Of a stretch of DNA of 64,000 nt, positions 34,204 to 42,423 are shown in pieces (the first letter of the stretch is position 1; every line of letters begins with the position of its first letter). The stretch spans positions 868,001 through 932,000 of the forward strand of contig NC_012669.1 of assembly GCF_000023105.1 (NCBI RefSeq). The letters are read 5' to 3'. A model generated the notes under the pieces. The model was not told the origin of the DNA and ran no database searches. It saw only the letters and a list, made by a program, of their open reading frames with translations. This DNA comes from Beutenbergia cavernae DSM 12333 (GTDB lineage Bacteria; Actinomycetota; Actinomycetes; Actinomycetales; Beutenbergiaceae). The position numbers were made by a program, and so were the translations under genes.

Positions 34204-35877
34204 ATGGCTCGGCAGCGCGGACGCCGGCGGGGGCGCCAGGAGCCCGAGCCCATCGGCACGGACTACCCCGCCGCCCCGAACCCGGGCGGCGGACGGTCCG
34301 GCCTCGCACGGCCCTACGACGACGACGCCAACCCGTTCCTCGACCCGCTCGACTCCGTCGGGGGACGGCTGCCGTACGCGCAGCCGCCGCCCGCGGCGCC
34401 CGTCGGACCCGCCCCACCAGCGCCGATCGGGGCGACCACGGACCCGGCCGAGTCCGCCGTCGTCCCCTCCACGCCCACCCGCCCGGGGACGCCGCCACCC
34501 GGCCGGCACGCACCACCGCCCGCCGGCGCGGCGAGGCGTCGCCGCCGCACGGGTCTGGTGGTGCTCGTCACGGCCGGACTGGTCGTGGCGGTCGGCGCGG
34601 GCGCCGGGCTCCTCGCGCGCTCCGGAGGAGGTGGTGACGACGACGGTGGGACGTACCCCGACCTCGAGTACCTGGACGTCGCGTGGGAGATCCGGCCGGA
34701 CGACGTCGACCCGGATCTCAGCTACTCCGGCCAGTTCGCCGACGGCGTGGACGGGACCGCGGAGACCTCGTTCCTCCCTGCCCCGGACGCCTGGGTGCTG
34801 CGCCTCGAGCCGACCGACGCCGACGACGAGTACGCACCCGGCCGGACCGACCAGCTGGCCGGCGTCGACCCGGAGACCGGGGCCACGGTGTGGCTGCGGG
34901 AGATGCCGGGCGTGCGGTGCGCCGGCGAGGTGGTCGACGGCGCCCTGACGTGCCTCTCGCACGAGGGCGACGGCGCGTGGTCGGGTCGCACTGTGGATGC
35001 CGCCACGGGCGAGGACCGCGAGGTCTGGCCGGTCGACATCACGTCCGCGAGCCTCGTCCACACCACACCTGCCGGCCTGCTCGTGGTGGGCGAGGCGGCC
35101 CCGGGCGCCTCGACGGTGCTCTCGCTCGTCGGACCGGACGGCGGCGTGCTGTGGTCGACGGACCTCGCCGATCTCCGCACCGCCGACCGCTTCCTCTGGA
35201 CGTACGACGACGACGGGCGGGAGGTCACCGAGGTCATGGAACCCGTGTGGCGCGACGTCGGTGACTCGGTTGTGCTCGCCGGCTCCCGGGGTTTCATCGT
35301 CGTCGACCTCGCCGCTGGCGTCATCCTCGAGCGGTCGTGCTGGAACCTGGCGGTGACGCCCGAGGCGGCGTTCTGTCACGGGCCGGAGGGCACGGAACGG
35401 ATCGACCCCGACGGGTCGGTCGCGTGGCACGCGGACGGCCCGATCCTGTCGAACGCGTACCTCCCCGCGGTCCGGCCGCTCGCGCTCGACGACGACGTCC
35501 TCGTGTGGTCGCTCGACGAGGCCACCGGCGAGCCGATCGACCAGCTCGCCGACCTGGGGCCGGACGCGGCGGGTGTGCACGTCTCGGGCACGGCCGAGGC
35601 GACGTTCGTCAACGACGACCAGACGCTGGTGCGGTTGACGCCGGACGGCCGGGGCGTGGAGTGGAGCGCCGACGTCGCCGACCTGAACGGCATCCGGCAG
35701 GCGCACGTGGTCGGCGACGTCGTCGTGCTGGACGGCTTCCCGTTCCTCGGCGTGGACCTGGCGACCGGGGAGCAGCTATGGGCGCAGGCTCCGGCGGCGA
35801 CCGACGCGCGCGTCGTGGACGGGCGGCTCGTGGCGTACGGCACGTTCACGATCGCCGTGCAGGTGCTCCCGGACTGA
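34204..35877 (+). CDS. membrane-anchored PQQ-like beta-propeller protein
   Basis: A 557-aa protein. Residues 1-115 are a Pro- and Arg-rich cytoplasmic region, followed by one membrane helix at about 118-140 (GLVVLVTAGLVVAVGAGAGLLA). The extracellular part has repeated blades of the PQQ/WD type: LAGVDPETGATVWLREMPG, VGPDGGVLWSTDLADL, IDPDGSVAWHADGPIL and GVDLATGEQLWAQAPA. It resembles YncE/BamB-like propellers found as orphan surface proteins in actinobacteria. No enzyme residues are evident. The ATG at 34204 is the first in-frame start after a stop, with only a weak ribosome site. Confidence 0.78.
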   Translation: MARQRGRRRGRQEPEPIGTDYPAAPNPGGGRSGLARPYDDDANPFLDPLDSVGGRLPYAQPPPAAPVGPAPPAPIGATTDPAESAVVPSTPTRPGTPPPGRHAPPPAGAARRRRRTGLVVLVTAGLVVAVGAGAGLLARSGGGGDDDGGTYPDLEYLDVAWEIRPDDVDPDLSYSGQFADGVDGTAETSFLPAPDAWVLRLEPTDADDEYAPGRTDQLAGVDPETGATVWLREMPGVRCAGEVVDGALTCLSHEGDGAWSGRTVDAATGEDREVWPVDITSASLVHTTPAGLLVVGEAAPGASTVLSLVGPDGGVLWSTDLADLRTADRFLWTYDDDGREVTEVMEPVWRDVGDSVVLAGSRGFIVVDLAAGVILERSCWNLAVTPEAAFCHGPEGTERIDPDGSVAWHADGPILSNAYLPAVRPLALDDDVLVWSLDEATGEPIDQLADLGPDAAGVHVSGTAEATFVNDDQTLVRLTPDGRGVEWSADVADLNGIRQAHVVGDVVVLDGFPFLGVDLATGEQLWAQAPAATDARVVDGRLVAYGTFTIAVQVLPD

Positions 35878-35926
35878 GCGCTGAGACGTCTCCGCCGGAG
35901 TCGTCCGACGGTCCGCGTGGCGGTCG

Positions 35927-35932
35927 TAGGGT
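35927..35932 (+). promoter_or_regulatory. -10 box of a probable leaderless peptidase mRNA
   Basis: TAGGGT lies 6 nt before the ATG at 35939, with no ribosome-binding sequence. Confidence 0.45.
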
Positions 35933-35938
35933 GACGCC

Positions 35939-38098
35939 ATGACTCCCGAGAACCTCGCGCACCTGCGCGCCCCCGGTCGTCCGAGCGTCCATCCCGACGG
36001 CGGCTGGGCAGCCGTCGCGATCTCACGCCCGGATCTCGACGACGACGCCTACCGCAGCCAGGTGTGGCGCGTCCCGACGGACGGCGGCGCTCCCGTGCGC
36101 CTCACCGGGGGTGACTCGGACTCGGAGCCGGTGATCTCCCCGGACGGGCGATGGCTGGCGTTCCTGCGTGCCGGGAAGGACGCCCCGGCGCAGCTCGCGC
36201 TCCTCGACCTCCTGGGCGGCGAGGCGCGGGTGCTCACGGACCACCGCATCGGCGTCGGCTCGCGGCCCGCCTGGTCGCCGGACTCGCGCCGCATCGCCTA
36301 CACGGCGCGCGTGCCGGAGCCCGGCCGGTACGGCACCAAGGACGGCGTGGGTGCGGGTGCGGAGTCGCCCCGGCACATCACGACCTACACCTACCGCATC
36401 GACAACGTCGGCTTCACCACCGGCCGGCCGGCGCACGTGTTCGTGCTCGAGGTGTTGGACGCACCGTCGCCGACCGACGCCGACGCGCGCGACGTCGTGC
36501 CCGTCCGGCTCACCGAGGGCGACCTGTCGCACGGGCTGCCGGTGTGGGCGCCCGACGGCGGCGCGCTGCTCACGGTCCGGTCGCGTGACGACGCGCTCCG
36601 CGGCGACCTGCTCCGCGTGGCCGTGCCGGCGCAGCTGCCGGCGCACGAGAAGGATCCCGCCGCCGACGACGACGAGACCCCGGCCCCGAAGGTGGGCGAG
36701 GACCCGGTGCGCGACGGACTCGTCGCCGTCGCGGAACCGCTGGTGATCTCCACGCCCGGCTCGCCGGCCGGCGTCGCGTTCGGCGAGCGCGACGTCGTGT
36801 GGCTCCTCGCCGTCGACCTCGGCGAGGACGACCTCGACTTCGTGGGCCGCAACGCCGCGCTGTGGCGCGGGCGCCTGGTCGGCGCGGAGCTGGTCGACGC
36901 CGCGCGCGTGACCGACCCCGCGGTCCACGACCTCAACGGCAGCACCGGACCGGGTGCCTTCCAGGTGGTCGACGACCGCGTGCTGCTCACCCGGGTCCAC
37001 CGCGGTGACACCGAGCTCGTGCTCGTGGAGGGTGACGGCGCAGCCGCCGGCGACGCGCGGGTGCGGGTGCTCCTCGGCGGCTCGGCCGTGGTCGGCGCCG
37101 ACGCGATCGACTCCCCGCCGGGCGAGCCGCTCCGCGTCGTCGTCTCCGCGGCGACGGCGGACTCGCCCGGTGACGTGGTCGTCGTCACCGACGACTCCGG
37201 CGAGGCCGGGGACGGGGGCGCGGCGTCGTCCGACGTCCACGTGCGCCCGCTCACCGACCTGGCCGCGCCGCTGCGCGAGGCGGCCGCCGTGCGGCCGCCG
37301 ATCGAGCTCGGCGGGACGGCGCCGGACGGGTACCCGCTGCACGGCTGGCTCACGCTCCCGGACCCCGCCGTGCACGGTGCGGGTCCGCACCCGGTGCTGC
37401 TCAACATCCACGGCGGCCCGTACGCGGCGTACGGCCCGGCGTTCTTCGACGAGACGCAGGTCTACGCAGCGGCGGGGTACGCCGTCGTGTACGGCAACCC
37501 GCGCGGCAGCGCCGGGTACGGCGAGGCGCACGGTCAGGCCATCCGCGGCCGGTTCGGCACCGTCGACGCCGACGACGTCCTCGCCCTCCTCGACTCCGCG
37601 CTCGCGGCGCACCCGGAGCTCGACGGCGAGCGCGTGGGCGTGCTCGGCGGCTCGTACGGCGGCTACATGACGGCGTGGCTGACGACGCGGACCGACCGGT
37701 TCGCGGCGGCGATCGTGGAGCGGGGCTTCCTGGACCCGGTGAGCTTCGTCGGATCGAGCGACATCGGCTGGAACTTCGGGGGGCAGTACCTGGGGGAGGA
37801 CCCGGACGCCGTCGCCGCGCAGAGCCCGATGGCGCACCTCGACCGGGTGACGACGCCGACGCTCGTCATCCACTCGGAGAACGACTGGCGCTGCCCCGTC
37901 GAGCAGGGCCAGCGGTGGTACGTGGGTCTGCGTCGCCGCGGCATCCCGTCCGAGCTGCTGCTCTTCCCGGGCGAGGGGCACGAGCTCTCGCGCTCCGGCC
38001 GGCCGAAGCACCGCCGCGAGCGGTTCGAGCACATCCTCGCGTGGTGGCAGCGGCACCTCCCGGTCGCACCCGCAGCCGCCGAGGGTGCTGACGGCTGA
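35939..38098 (+). CDS. S9 family prolyl oligopeptidase/acylaminoacyl-peptidase
   Basis: A 719-aa serine peptidase. Residues 1-450 form a beta-propeller that gates access, with WSPDSRRIAYTAR-type blades. The C-terminal alpha/beta hydrolase domain has the nucleophile S572 in GGSYGGYM, the acid D649 in HSENDWRCP and H681 in GEGHELS. The oxyanion region is NIHGGPYAAYG. There is no signal peptide, so it is cytoplasmic and cleaves short peptides or N-acylated amino acids. It is monocistronic, with a -10 box just before the ATG and a bidirectional hairpin after the stop. Confidence 0.93.
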   Translation: MTPENLAHLRAPGRPSVHPDGGWAAVAISRPDLDDDAYRSQVWRVPTDGGAPVRLTGGDSDSEPVISPDGRWLAFLRAGKDAPAQLALLDLLGGEARVLTDHRIGVGSRPAWSPDSRRIAYTARVPEPGRYGTKDGVGAGAESPRHITTYTYRIDNVGFTTGRPAHVFVLEVLDAPSPTDADARDVVPVRLTEGDLSHGLPVWAPDGGALLTVRSRDDALRGDLLRVAVPAQLPAHEKDPAADDDETPAPKVGEDPVRDGLVAVAEPLVISTPGSPAGVAFGERDVVWLLAVDLGEDDLDFVGRNAALWRGRLVGAELVDAARVTDPAVHDLNGSTGPGAFQVVDDRVLLTRVHRGDTELVLVEGDGAAAGDARVRVLLGGSAVVGADAIDSPPGEPLRVVVSAATADSPGDVVVVTDDSGEAGDGGAASSDVHVRPLTDLAAPLREAAAVRPPIELGGTAPDGYPLHGWLTLPDPAVHGAGPHPVLLNIHGGPYAAYGPAFFDETQVYAAAGYAVVYGNPRGSAGYGEAHGQAIRGRFGTVDADDVLALLDSALAAHPELDGERVGVLGGSYGGYMTAWLTTRTDRFAAAIVERGFLDPVSFVGSSDIGWNFGGQYLGEDPDAVAAQSPMAHLDRVTTPTLVIHSENDWRCPVEQGQRWYVGLRRRGIPSELLLFPGEGHELSRSGRPKHRRERFEHILAWWQRHLPVAPAAAEGADG

Positions 38099-38130
38099 CG
38101 GGCTGACAGGCCGACGGCGTCGGCCGCACC

Positions 38131-38165
38131 GGTCGAGGCCGACCCTCCGCGGGTCGGCCTCGACC
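38131..38165. terminator. bidirectional hairpin terminator
   Basis: GGTCGAGGCCGACCC pairs with its complement across a TCCGC loop (15 bp). A CGCAC/GTGCG extension with one bulged C lengthens it. It lies between the convergent S9 peptidase and SGNH genes. Confidence 0.75.
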
Positions 38166-38212
38166 GTGCGGTCGGCCTCCACCATGGGCGGCGTCGCCTC
38201 GCCCCACGGTGA

Positions 38213-39214
38213 TCAGGACCTCGGCCGCGCGGACGGCGTCTCCTCCTCGACGACTCCGAGGATCGGACGCTTGGGGACGCGGGTGTCGCCGGAGGAGCGT
38301 CGGCGCAGCCGGCGCGTCGCCCACGGGTAGACGTGGATGCGCGCCCACTCGAGGTCGGCGCGGATGCGGGCCAGTCGCGGCGGCGCGGGGAGGGGGACGA
38401 GCGGATCGTCCCAGGCGTCGTCGTCGGGGGTGAGCCCGAGCGCGACGAGCGCCGCCTGCGCCACGCGGGTGTGCCCGGCGGTGGACAGGTGGATCCGGTC
38501 GTCGGCCCACATCCGCCAGTCGCGCAAGGACCGCATGCCCCACAGGTCGAGGACGTGCGCGCCGTGGCGGCGAGCGATCGACCACAGGTGCGCGTTGTAG
38601 ACGCCGACCCGGCCGCGCGTGGCCGAGATCAGCGGCGAGTCGCGCACGTCCATGCCCGTGGCGAGGAGCACGTCGGCTCCGGTGCGCCGGATGCGCACGG
38701 TGGCCGACTCGATGCGGGCGGCAAGCTCGTCGACGTCGACAGCCGGCCGCAGGATGTCGTTGCCGCCGCCGACGACCGACACAAGGTCCGGCGCCATCGT
38801 CAGCGCGTGCGGCACCTGCTCGTGGACGATCGGGCGGAGCAGTCGGCCGCGGATCGCGAGGTTGGCGTACTCGAGCGCCGGCTCCCCGGCGGCCAGACGG
38901 CGCGCGGAGAGGTGCGAGGCGAGCTGGTCGGCCCACCCGCGCACCGGCGGGCCCTCGGTGGCGGGCCGGTCCGTCGCTCGGGGCGGGACGTGCCCGTCCG
39001 CCGCTCGGGGCGGGACGGGACGCTCCGCGGGCGGCGCTGCGCCGTCGTCCGCGGGACCTGCCGGCTCGCCGCCGGCGACGTCCCACAGGCCCTCCGTGAA
39101 GGAGTCGCCGACGGCGACGTACCGCCGCCAGCGCGGCGCCCCTGCCGCCGGGGTGGCCCCGCCGTCGTCCCGCGTCGGCTCGTTCCTGCCCGTCTCCCGC
39201 TGTGCCCTGCTCAC
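38213..39214 (-). CDS. SGNH/GDSL family hydrolase
   Basis: A 333-aa esterase/acyl-hydrolase fold. Block I is RYVAVGDSFTEGL with the catalytic serine. The oxyanion asparagine is in VVGGGNDILRP, and the Asp/His pair is in WADDRIHLSTAGH. An insert rich in Pro, Ala and Arg (about residues 50-80, with two similar ERPVPPRAADGH-like units) follows the nucleophile block and has no family match. There is no signal peptide, so it is predicted cytosolic. The GTG at 39214 was chosen; the longer frame runs into an inverted repeat. Confidence 0.88.
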   Translation of the reverse strand: MSRAQRETGRNEPTRDDGGATPAAGAPRWRRYVAVGDSFTEGLWDVAGGEPAGPADDGAAPPAERPVPPRAADGHVPPRATDRPATEGPPVRGWADQLASHLSARRLAAGEPALEYANLAIRGRLLRPIVHEQVPHALTMAPDLVSVVGGGNDILRPAVDVDELAARIESATVRIRRTGADVLLATGMDVRDSPLISATRGRVGVYNAHLWSIARRHGAHVLDLWGMRSLRDWRMWADDRIHLSTAGHTRVAQAALVALGLTPDDDAWDDPLVPLPAPPRLARIRADLEWARIHVYPWATRRLRRRSSGDTRVPKRPILGVVEEETPSARPRS

Positions 39215-39281
39215 CGGGCCATTCTGACGCGAGGGGCCGACAGCCGCGTCGGACGAGGTCGACCAGCCCGCGCGACCTTCC

Positions 39282-39360
39282 GGTGAAACGTGCCAGGTGT
39301 CGCGAGCGGTTGCTCCCAAGCGGTCAGAGCGACCACTCGCGACACCTGGCACGTTTCACC
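39282..39360. repeat. long intergenic inverted repeat, family member 2
   Basis: Arms 39282-39315 and 39327-39360 are 34 nt with two mismatches and an 11-nt loop. Arms begin GGTGAAACGTGCCAGGTG and contain TCGCGAG. It is the sequence relative of the 18576 repeat but sits between divergent genes, so it is not placed as a terminator. Confidence 0.9.
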
Positions 39361-39483
39361 CGAAGCGCGCGCCCGGGGTTCTGGCGCCCGGGGTTGCGGC
39401 GCCCGGCCGCGGGCCCCCGGAGTCCGGAAGTCGAGGGAAAACCCTGATGACCGACGACGGCGCGGCGGGCATCGTCGTCGGGT

Positions 39484-39544
39484 CCGCGTGTCGGCCTACC
39501 GGCCGGCGCCGATACCGCGTGTCGGCCTACCGGCCGGCGCCGAT
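39484..39544 (+). repeat. 30-bp direct repeat upstream of the Cys/His-repeat gene
   Basis: Two identical 30-bp copies at 39484-39513 and 39515-39544 with one base between them. Each reads CCGCGTGTCGGCC followed by TACCGGCCGGCGCCGAT, and each contains a TCGGC/GCCGA dyad. The second copy ends 25 bp before the start codon, where a paired operator would act. Confidence 0.75.
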
Positions 39545-39568
39545 CCGACAAGCAGGAGGCGACCACCC

Positions 39569-40591
39569 ATGCCCACGCAACGCGACTGGCGGTTCTGCGA
39601 CCGCTGCCACGGCATGTTCTTCGACGGATACGACCCGAACGGCGTCTGTCCCGCGGGCGGGACGCACCACGCCCAGGGCTACATGTTCACGCTGCCGCAC
39701 GACGAACCCGAGACGCCGACCGCGCAGCGGGCGTGGCGGTTCTGCGACAGGTGCCACGGCATGTTCTGGGACGGCTACGAGCACAAGGGCGCATGCCCCG
39801 CGGGCGGCGGCCACCACGCCCAGGGCCTCGAGTTCGTCCTGCCGCACGACGTCCCGGGGACGCCGACGGCGCAGACCGAGTGGCGGTTCTGCGACCGCTG
39901 CCACGGCATGTTCTACGACGGGTACGACCCGAACGGCGTCTGCCCGGCCGGTGGCGCCCACAACCCGCAGGGCTACCCGTTCGTGCTGCCGCACGAGCCC
40001 GAGGGGCCGCCGCCGCCTCCGCCCGCCGTCGCGCTCTGGACGGACTCGCTGCGCTGCCACAGCGAGACACCGGGCTTCGGGATCGGCGAGAGCGACGAGC
40101 CGTTCGTGCTCGTGACGGTCGCGAACCTGGACGGCGCCGTGGGCGGCGTCGTGCCGCGCGTCGACGTCGTGCTCTCGGGGCCGCTCGGCGACGTGGACGA
40201 CCAGGAGAACCACACGTTCCCGTTCGGACCCTTCTGGAACGGGCCGCTCACGCCCGGCTCGGCCATCTTCGTGGCAGCGATCCTCGAGCACGACAACGTG
40301 AGCCCGCACACGACCCGCAGCGCCGTGCTCGCCGCCGCGCAGGCCTCGGCGGCCGCGACGGCGGGCCAGCCGAGGGAGCGCGTCGTCGCGGAGCTGATCA
40401 GCGCCGTCAGGTCGGCGGCCGAGCCGCTGGAGGCGCCCGGCGTCGTCAACCGGCTCGTCGGCCCGCCGCAGGAGGTCGCGTTCTCCGCCGAGGAGATCGC
40501 GTCGGCGCAGGACGGCGGAACCGCCCGGCAGGTGAGGCGCTTCTCCGATTACGGCGACTACTCCGTGCACTTCCTCGCCCGCCGCGCGTGA
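39569..40591 (+). CDS. protein with three tandem Cys/His-rich repeats
   Basis: A 340-aa protein of unknown function. Three near-identical 49-residue repeats start at W7, W56 and W105. Each has WRFCDRCHGMF, then DGY, then a lone C in CPAGG, then HHAQG or HNPQG, and ends in LPHD or LPHE. The invariant C-x2-C, a third Cys 14 residues on and a following His could bind zinc. A run of prolines (about 149-154) leads to a ~185-residue domain opening LWTDSLRCHSETPGFGIGESDEPFV. There is no signal peptide. The ATG has AGGAGG upstream. Neighbours give no functional hint. Confidence 0.8.
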   Translation: MPTQRDWRFCDRCHGMFFDGYDPNGVCPAGGTHHAQGYMFTLPHDEPETPTAQRAWRFCDRCHGMFWDGYEHKGACPAGGGHHAQGLEFVLPHDVPGTPTAQTEWRFCDRCHGMFYDGYDPNGVCPAGGAHNPQGYPFVLPHEPEGPPPPPPAVALWTDSLRCHSETPGFGIGESDEPFVLVTVANLDGAVGGVVPRVDVVLSGPLGDVDDQENHTFPFGPFWNGPLTPGSAIFVAAILEHDNVSPHTTRSAVLAAAQASAAATAGQPRERVVAELISAVRSAAEPLEAPGVVNRLVGPPQEVAFSAEEIASAQDGGTARQVRRFSDYGDYSVHFLARRA

Positions 40592-40603
40592 GCGGGCAGC
40601 GGC

Positions 40604-41287
40604 TCAGGGGAGCGTCCAGTCCACGGGCGGCGCCCCCTGGGCCGCGAGCAGGTCGTTCGCTCGGCTGAACGGGCGCGAGCCGAAGAACCCGCCGGACGCC
40701 GACAGCGGCGACGGGTGCACCGACGCGATCACCGGCGTCGAGCCGAGCATCGGCTGGAGGCTCTGCGCCTGCCGTCCCCAGAGGATCGCGACGAGCGGGG
40801 AGTCGCGGGCGACGAGCGCCTCGATCGCGGTCTGCGTCACCTCCTCCCAGCCGCGTCCGCGGTGCGATCCCGGCGCACCGGGTCGCACCGTGAGCACGCG
40901 GTTGAGCAGCAGCACGCCGGCGTCCGCCCAGGGCGTCAGGTCGCCGGACGACGGCGGCGGCGCGCCGACGTCGGAGGCGAGCTCCGTGAAGATGTTCGTG
41001 AGAGAGCGGGGCACGGGCCGGACGTCCGGCTCCACCGAGAACGACAGCCCCATCGCATGGCCGGGCGTCGGGTACGGGTCCTGCCCGACGACGAGCACGC
41101 GCACGTCCTCCAGCGGCCGGGCGAACGCGCGGAGCACGTGCCGGCCCGCCGGGAGGTAGCCGCGCCCGGCCGCGACCTCCGCGCGCAGGAAGTCCCCGAG
41201 CGCGTGCACCTGCGGCTCGACGGGCGCCAGGGCACGCGCCCACCCCGGGTCGATGAGCTCGGCCAGCGGCGTCGGCGTCGTCGTCAT
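40604..41287 (-). CDS. ung: uracil-DNA glycosylase
   Basis: A 227-aa family 1 UDG that removes uracil from DNA. The catalytic water-activating motif is [22 protein letters not shown] and the second motif is [21 protein letters not shown], with the catalytic histidine. [12 protein letters not shown] is the uracil-recognition strand. I chose the ATG at 41287, giving the normal length; the in-frame start at 41344 adds unrelated residues. It converges on the Cys/His-repeat gene with a 12-bp gap. Confidence 0.95.
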   Translation of the reverse strand: MTTTPTPLAELIDPGWARALAPVEPQVHALGDFLRAEVAAGRGYLPAGRHVLRAFARPLEDVRVLVVGQDPYPTPGHAMGLSFSVEPDVRPVPRSLTNIFTELASDVGAPPPSSGDLTPWADAGVLLLNRVLTVRPGAPGSHRGRGWEEVTQTAIEALVARDSPLVAILWGRQAQSLQPMLGSTPVIASVHPSPLSASGGFFGSRPFSRANDLLAAQGAPPVDWTLP

Positions 41288-41436
41288 CCCGCACATCCTG
41301 CCGCAGCCGGAACCCGGACCCGACGCCGCGAGGGGGAATGACACGGATGTCGTTCGCCCCTAGCATGGGTCGGGTCCGGAACGCGTGAGGCGCACAGCAG
41401 CCACGCCGTCCCAGTTCGCGACGCGAGGAGGAACAC

Positions 41437-41730
41437 GTGGAAGCAGCGCGCACGCTGACGGTGGACGCCGAGCCGAGCGGTCTGAGCGAGCGCGACGCCG
41501 CGATCCTCGCCTTCGAGCGGCAGTGGTGGCGGTACGCAGGGGCCAAGGAGTCGGCGATCCGAGAGCTGTTCGACATGTCGGCCACCCGGTACTACCAGGT
41601 GCTCAACACGCTCATCGACACGCCCGACGCCCTCGCGGCCGACCCGATGCTCGTCAAGCGTCTGCGTCGGATGCGTTCCGCGCGCCAGCAGGCTCGCTCG
41701 GCCCGCCGCCTCTCGCCCGACCTCACCTGA
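41437..41730 (+). CDS. DUF3263 protein
   Basis: A 97-aa basic protein of the actinobacterial DUF3263 family. The core is LSERDAAILAFERQWWRYAGAKESAIRELFDMSATRYYQVLNTLID, a probable helical DNA-binding fold with a helix-turn-helix look (ELFDMSATRYYQVL). The C-terminal third is Arg-rich. The function is unknown. It starts at a GTG with GAGGAGG upstream and a TAGCAT -10 box about 70 nt further back. A LytR_C gene follows, as it often does in actinobacteria. Confidence 0.85.
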   Translation: MEAARTLTVDAEPSGLSERDAAILAFERQWWRYAGAKESAIRELFDMSATRYYQVLNTLIDTPDALAADPMLVKRLRRMRSARQQARSARRLSPDLT

Positions 41731-41743
41731 GAGTCGTGCGGGT

Positions 41744-41749
41744 TAGCCT
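41744..41749 (+). promoter_or_regulatory. -10 box of a probable leaderless LytR_C mRNA
   Basis: TAGCCT lies 6 nt before the GTG at 41756, with no ribosome-binding sequence. Confidence 0.45.
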
Positions 41750-41755
41750 TCTCGC

Positions 41756-42325
41756 GTGAGCACGCCGCCAGGGGACTATCCCGAGGACGAGTTCGACGTC
41801 CTCGGGCGCGACCGAACCCCGCAGGGCGTGCACCGGGTCCACCGCTCGCGGTGGCACAGCTGGTGGCCGTTCCTCCTCGTCATCATCCTCGCGCCGGTCC
41901 TGGCCATCGTGGCCGTGCGGATCCTCGACCGCGAGGGCACCCTGCCGCTGGAGACGCCGAGCGCCAGCTCCTCGGCCCAGCCGACGGGGGAGGGCACCGC
42001 CTCGCCGACGTCCGAGCCCACCGAGGAGCCCACGACGCCGGCTCCCGCGATCGACCAGTCCGTCGAGGTGTCGGTGCTCAACGGTGCGGGCATCTCCGGG
42101 CTCGCCGGTGAGGTCCAGGCACAGCTCGAGGGCGCGGGCTGGACGGCCGTGACGGCCGGGAACTACCAGTCCGCGCAGCCGGACGTCTCCACGATCTACT
42201 ACGCGAACGCCGACCTCGCGGACGAGGCCCAGGCGATCGCCACGGCGCTCGGCATCGGGCCGGTCGAGGAGTACGACGGCGTCCCCTCCATCACCGTCGT
42301 CCTGCGCCCGGATTTCGCTGGCTGA
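41756..42325 (+). CDS. LytR C-terminal domain protein, membrane-anchored
   Basis: A 189-aa protein. A charged N-terminus precedes one membrane helix at about 38-57 (WPFLLVIILAPVLAIVAVRIL). A Ser/Thr/Pro-rich linker follows (about 66-98). The extracellular domain VEVSVLNGAGISGLAGEVQAQLEGAGW to the end is the LytR_C fold, found at the tail of LytR-CpsA-Psr proteins but here free-standing. It may contact cell-wall glycopolymer ligases. It follows the DUF3263 gene by 26 bp. Confidence 0.85.
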   Translation: MSTPPGDYPEDEFDVLGRDRTPQGVHRVHRSRWHSWWPFLLVIILAPVLAIVAVRILDREGTLPLETPSASSSAQPTGEGTASPTSEPTEEPTTPAPAIDQSVEVSVLNGAGISGLAGEVQAQLEGAGWTAVTAGNYQSAQPDVSTIYYANADLADEAQAIATALGIGPVEEYDGVPSITVVLRPDFAG

Positions 42326-42423
42326 GACACCCGGGTCGAACGTCCCGCCGGAGCGGTGACGTTGCTCACGAAAGGGCGCCTCGCGGCAGATGCAGCGCCG
42401 TCGGGCTCCTACCGTTGGACGAT

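Larger units (their letters stand above)
39215..39568. other. 354-bp divergent intergenic region
   Basis: This gap separates the SGNH hydrolase from the Cys/His-repeat protein. It holds a long inverted repeat (39282-39360), then a GC-rich stretch with no gene, then a direct repeat of 30 bp (39484-39544), and an AGGAGG ribosome site before 39569. No convincing ORF lies inside it. Confidence 0.7.

Noticed and set aside
39282-39360. Ends of an insertion sequence
   Set aside because: The two arms are only 11 nt apart, leaving no room for an element between them, and there is no transposase.
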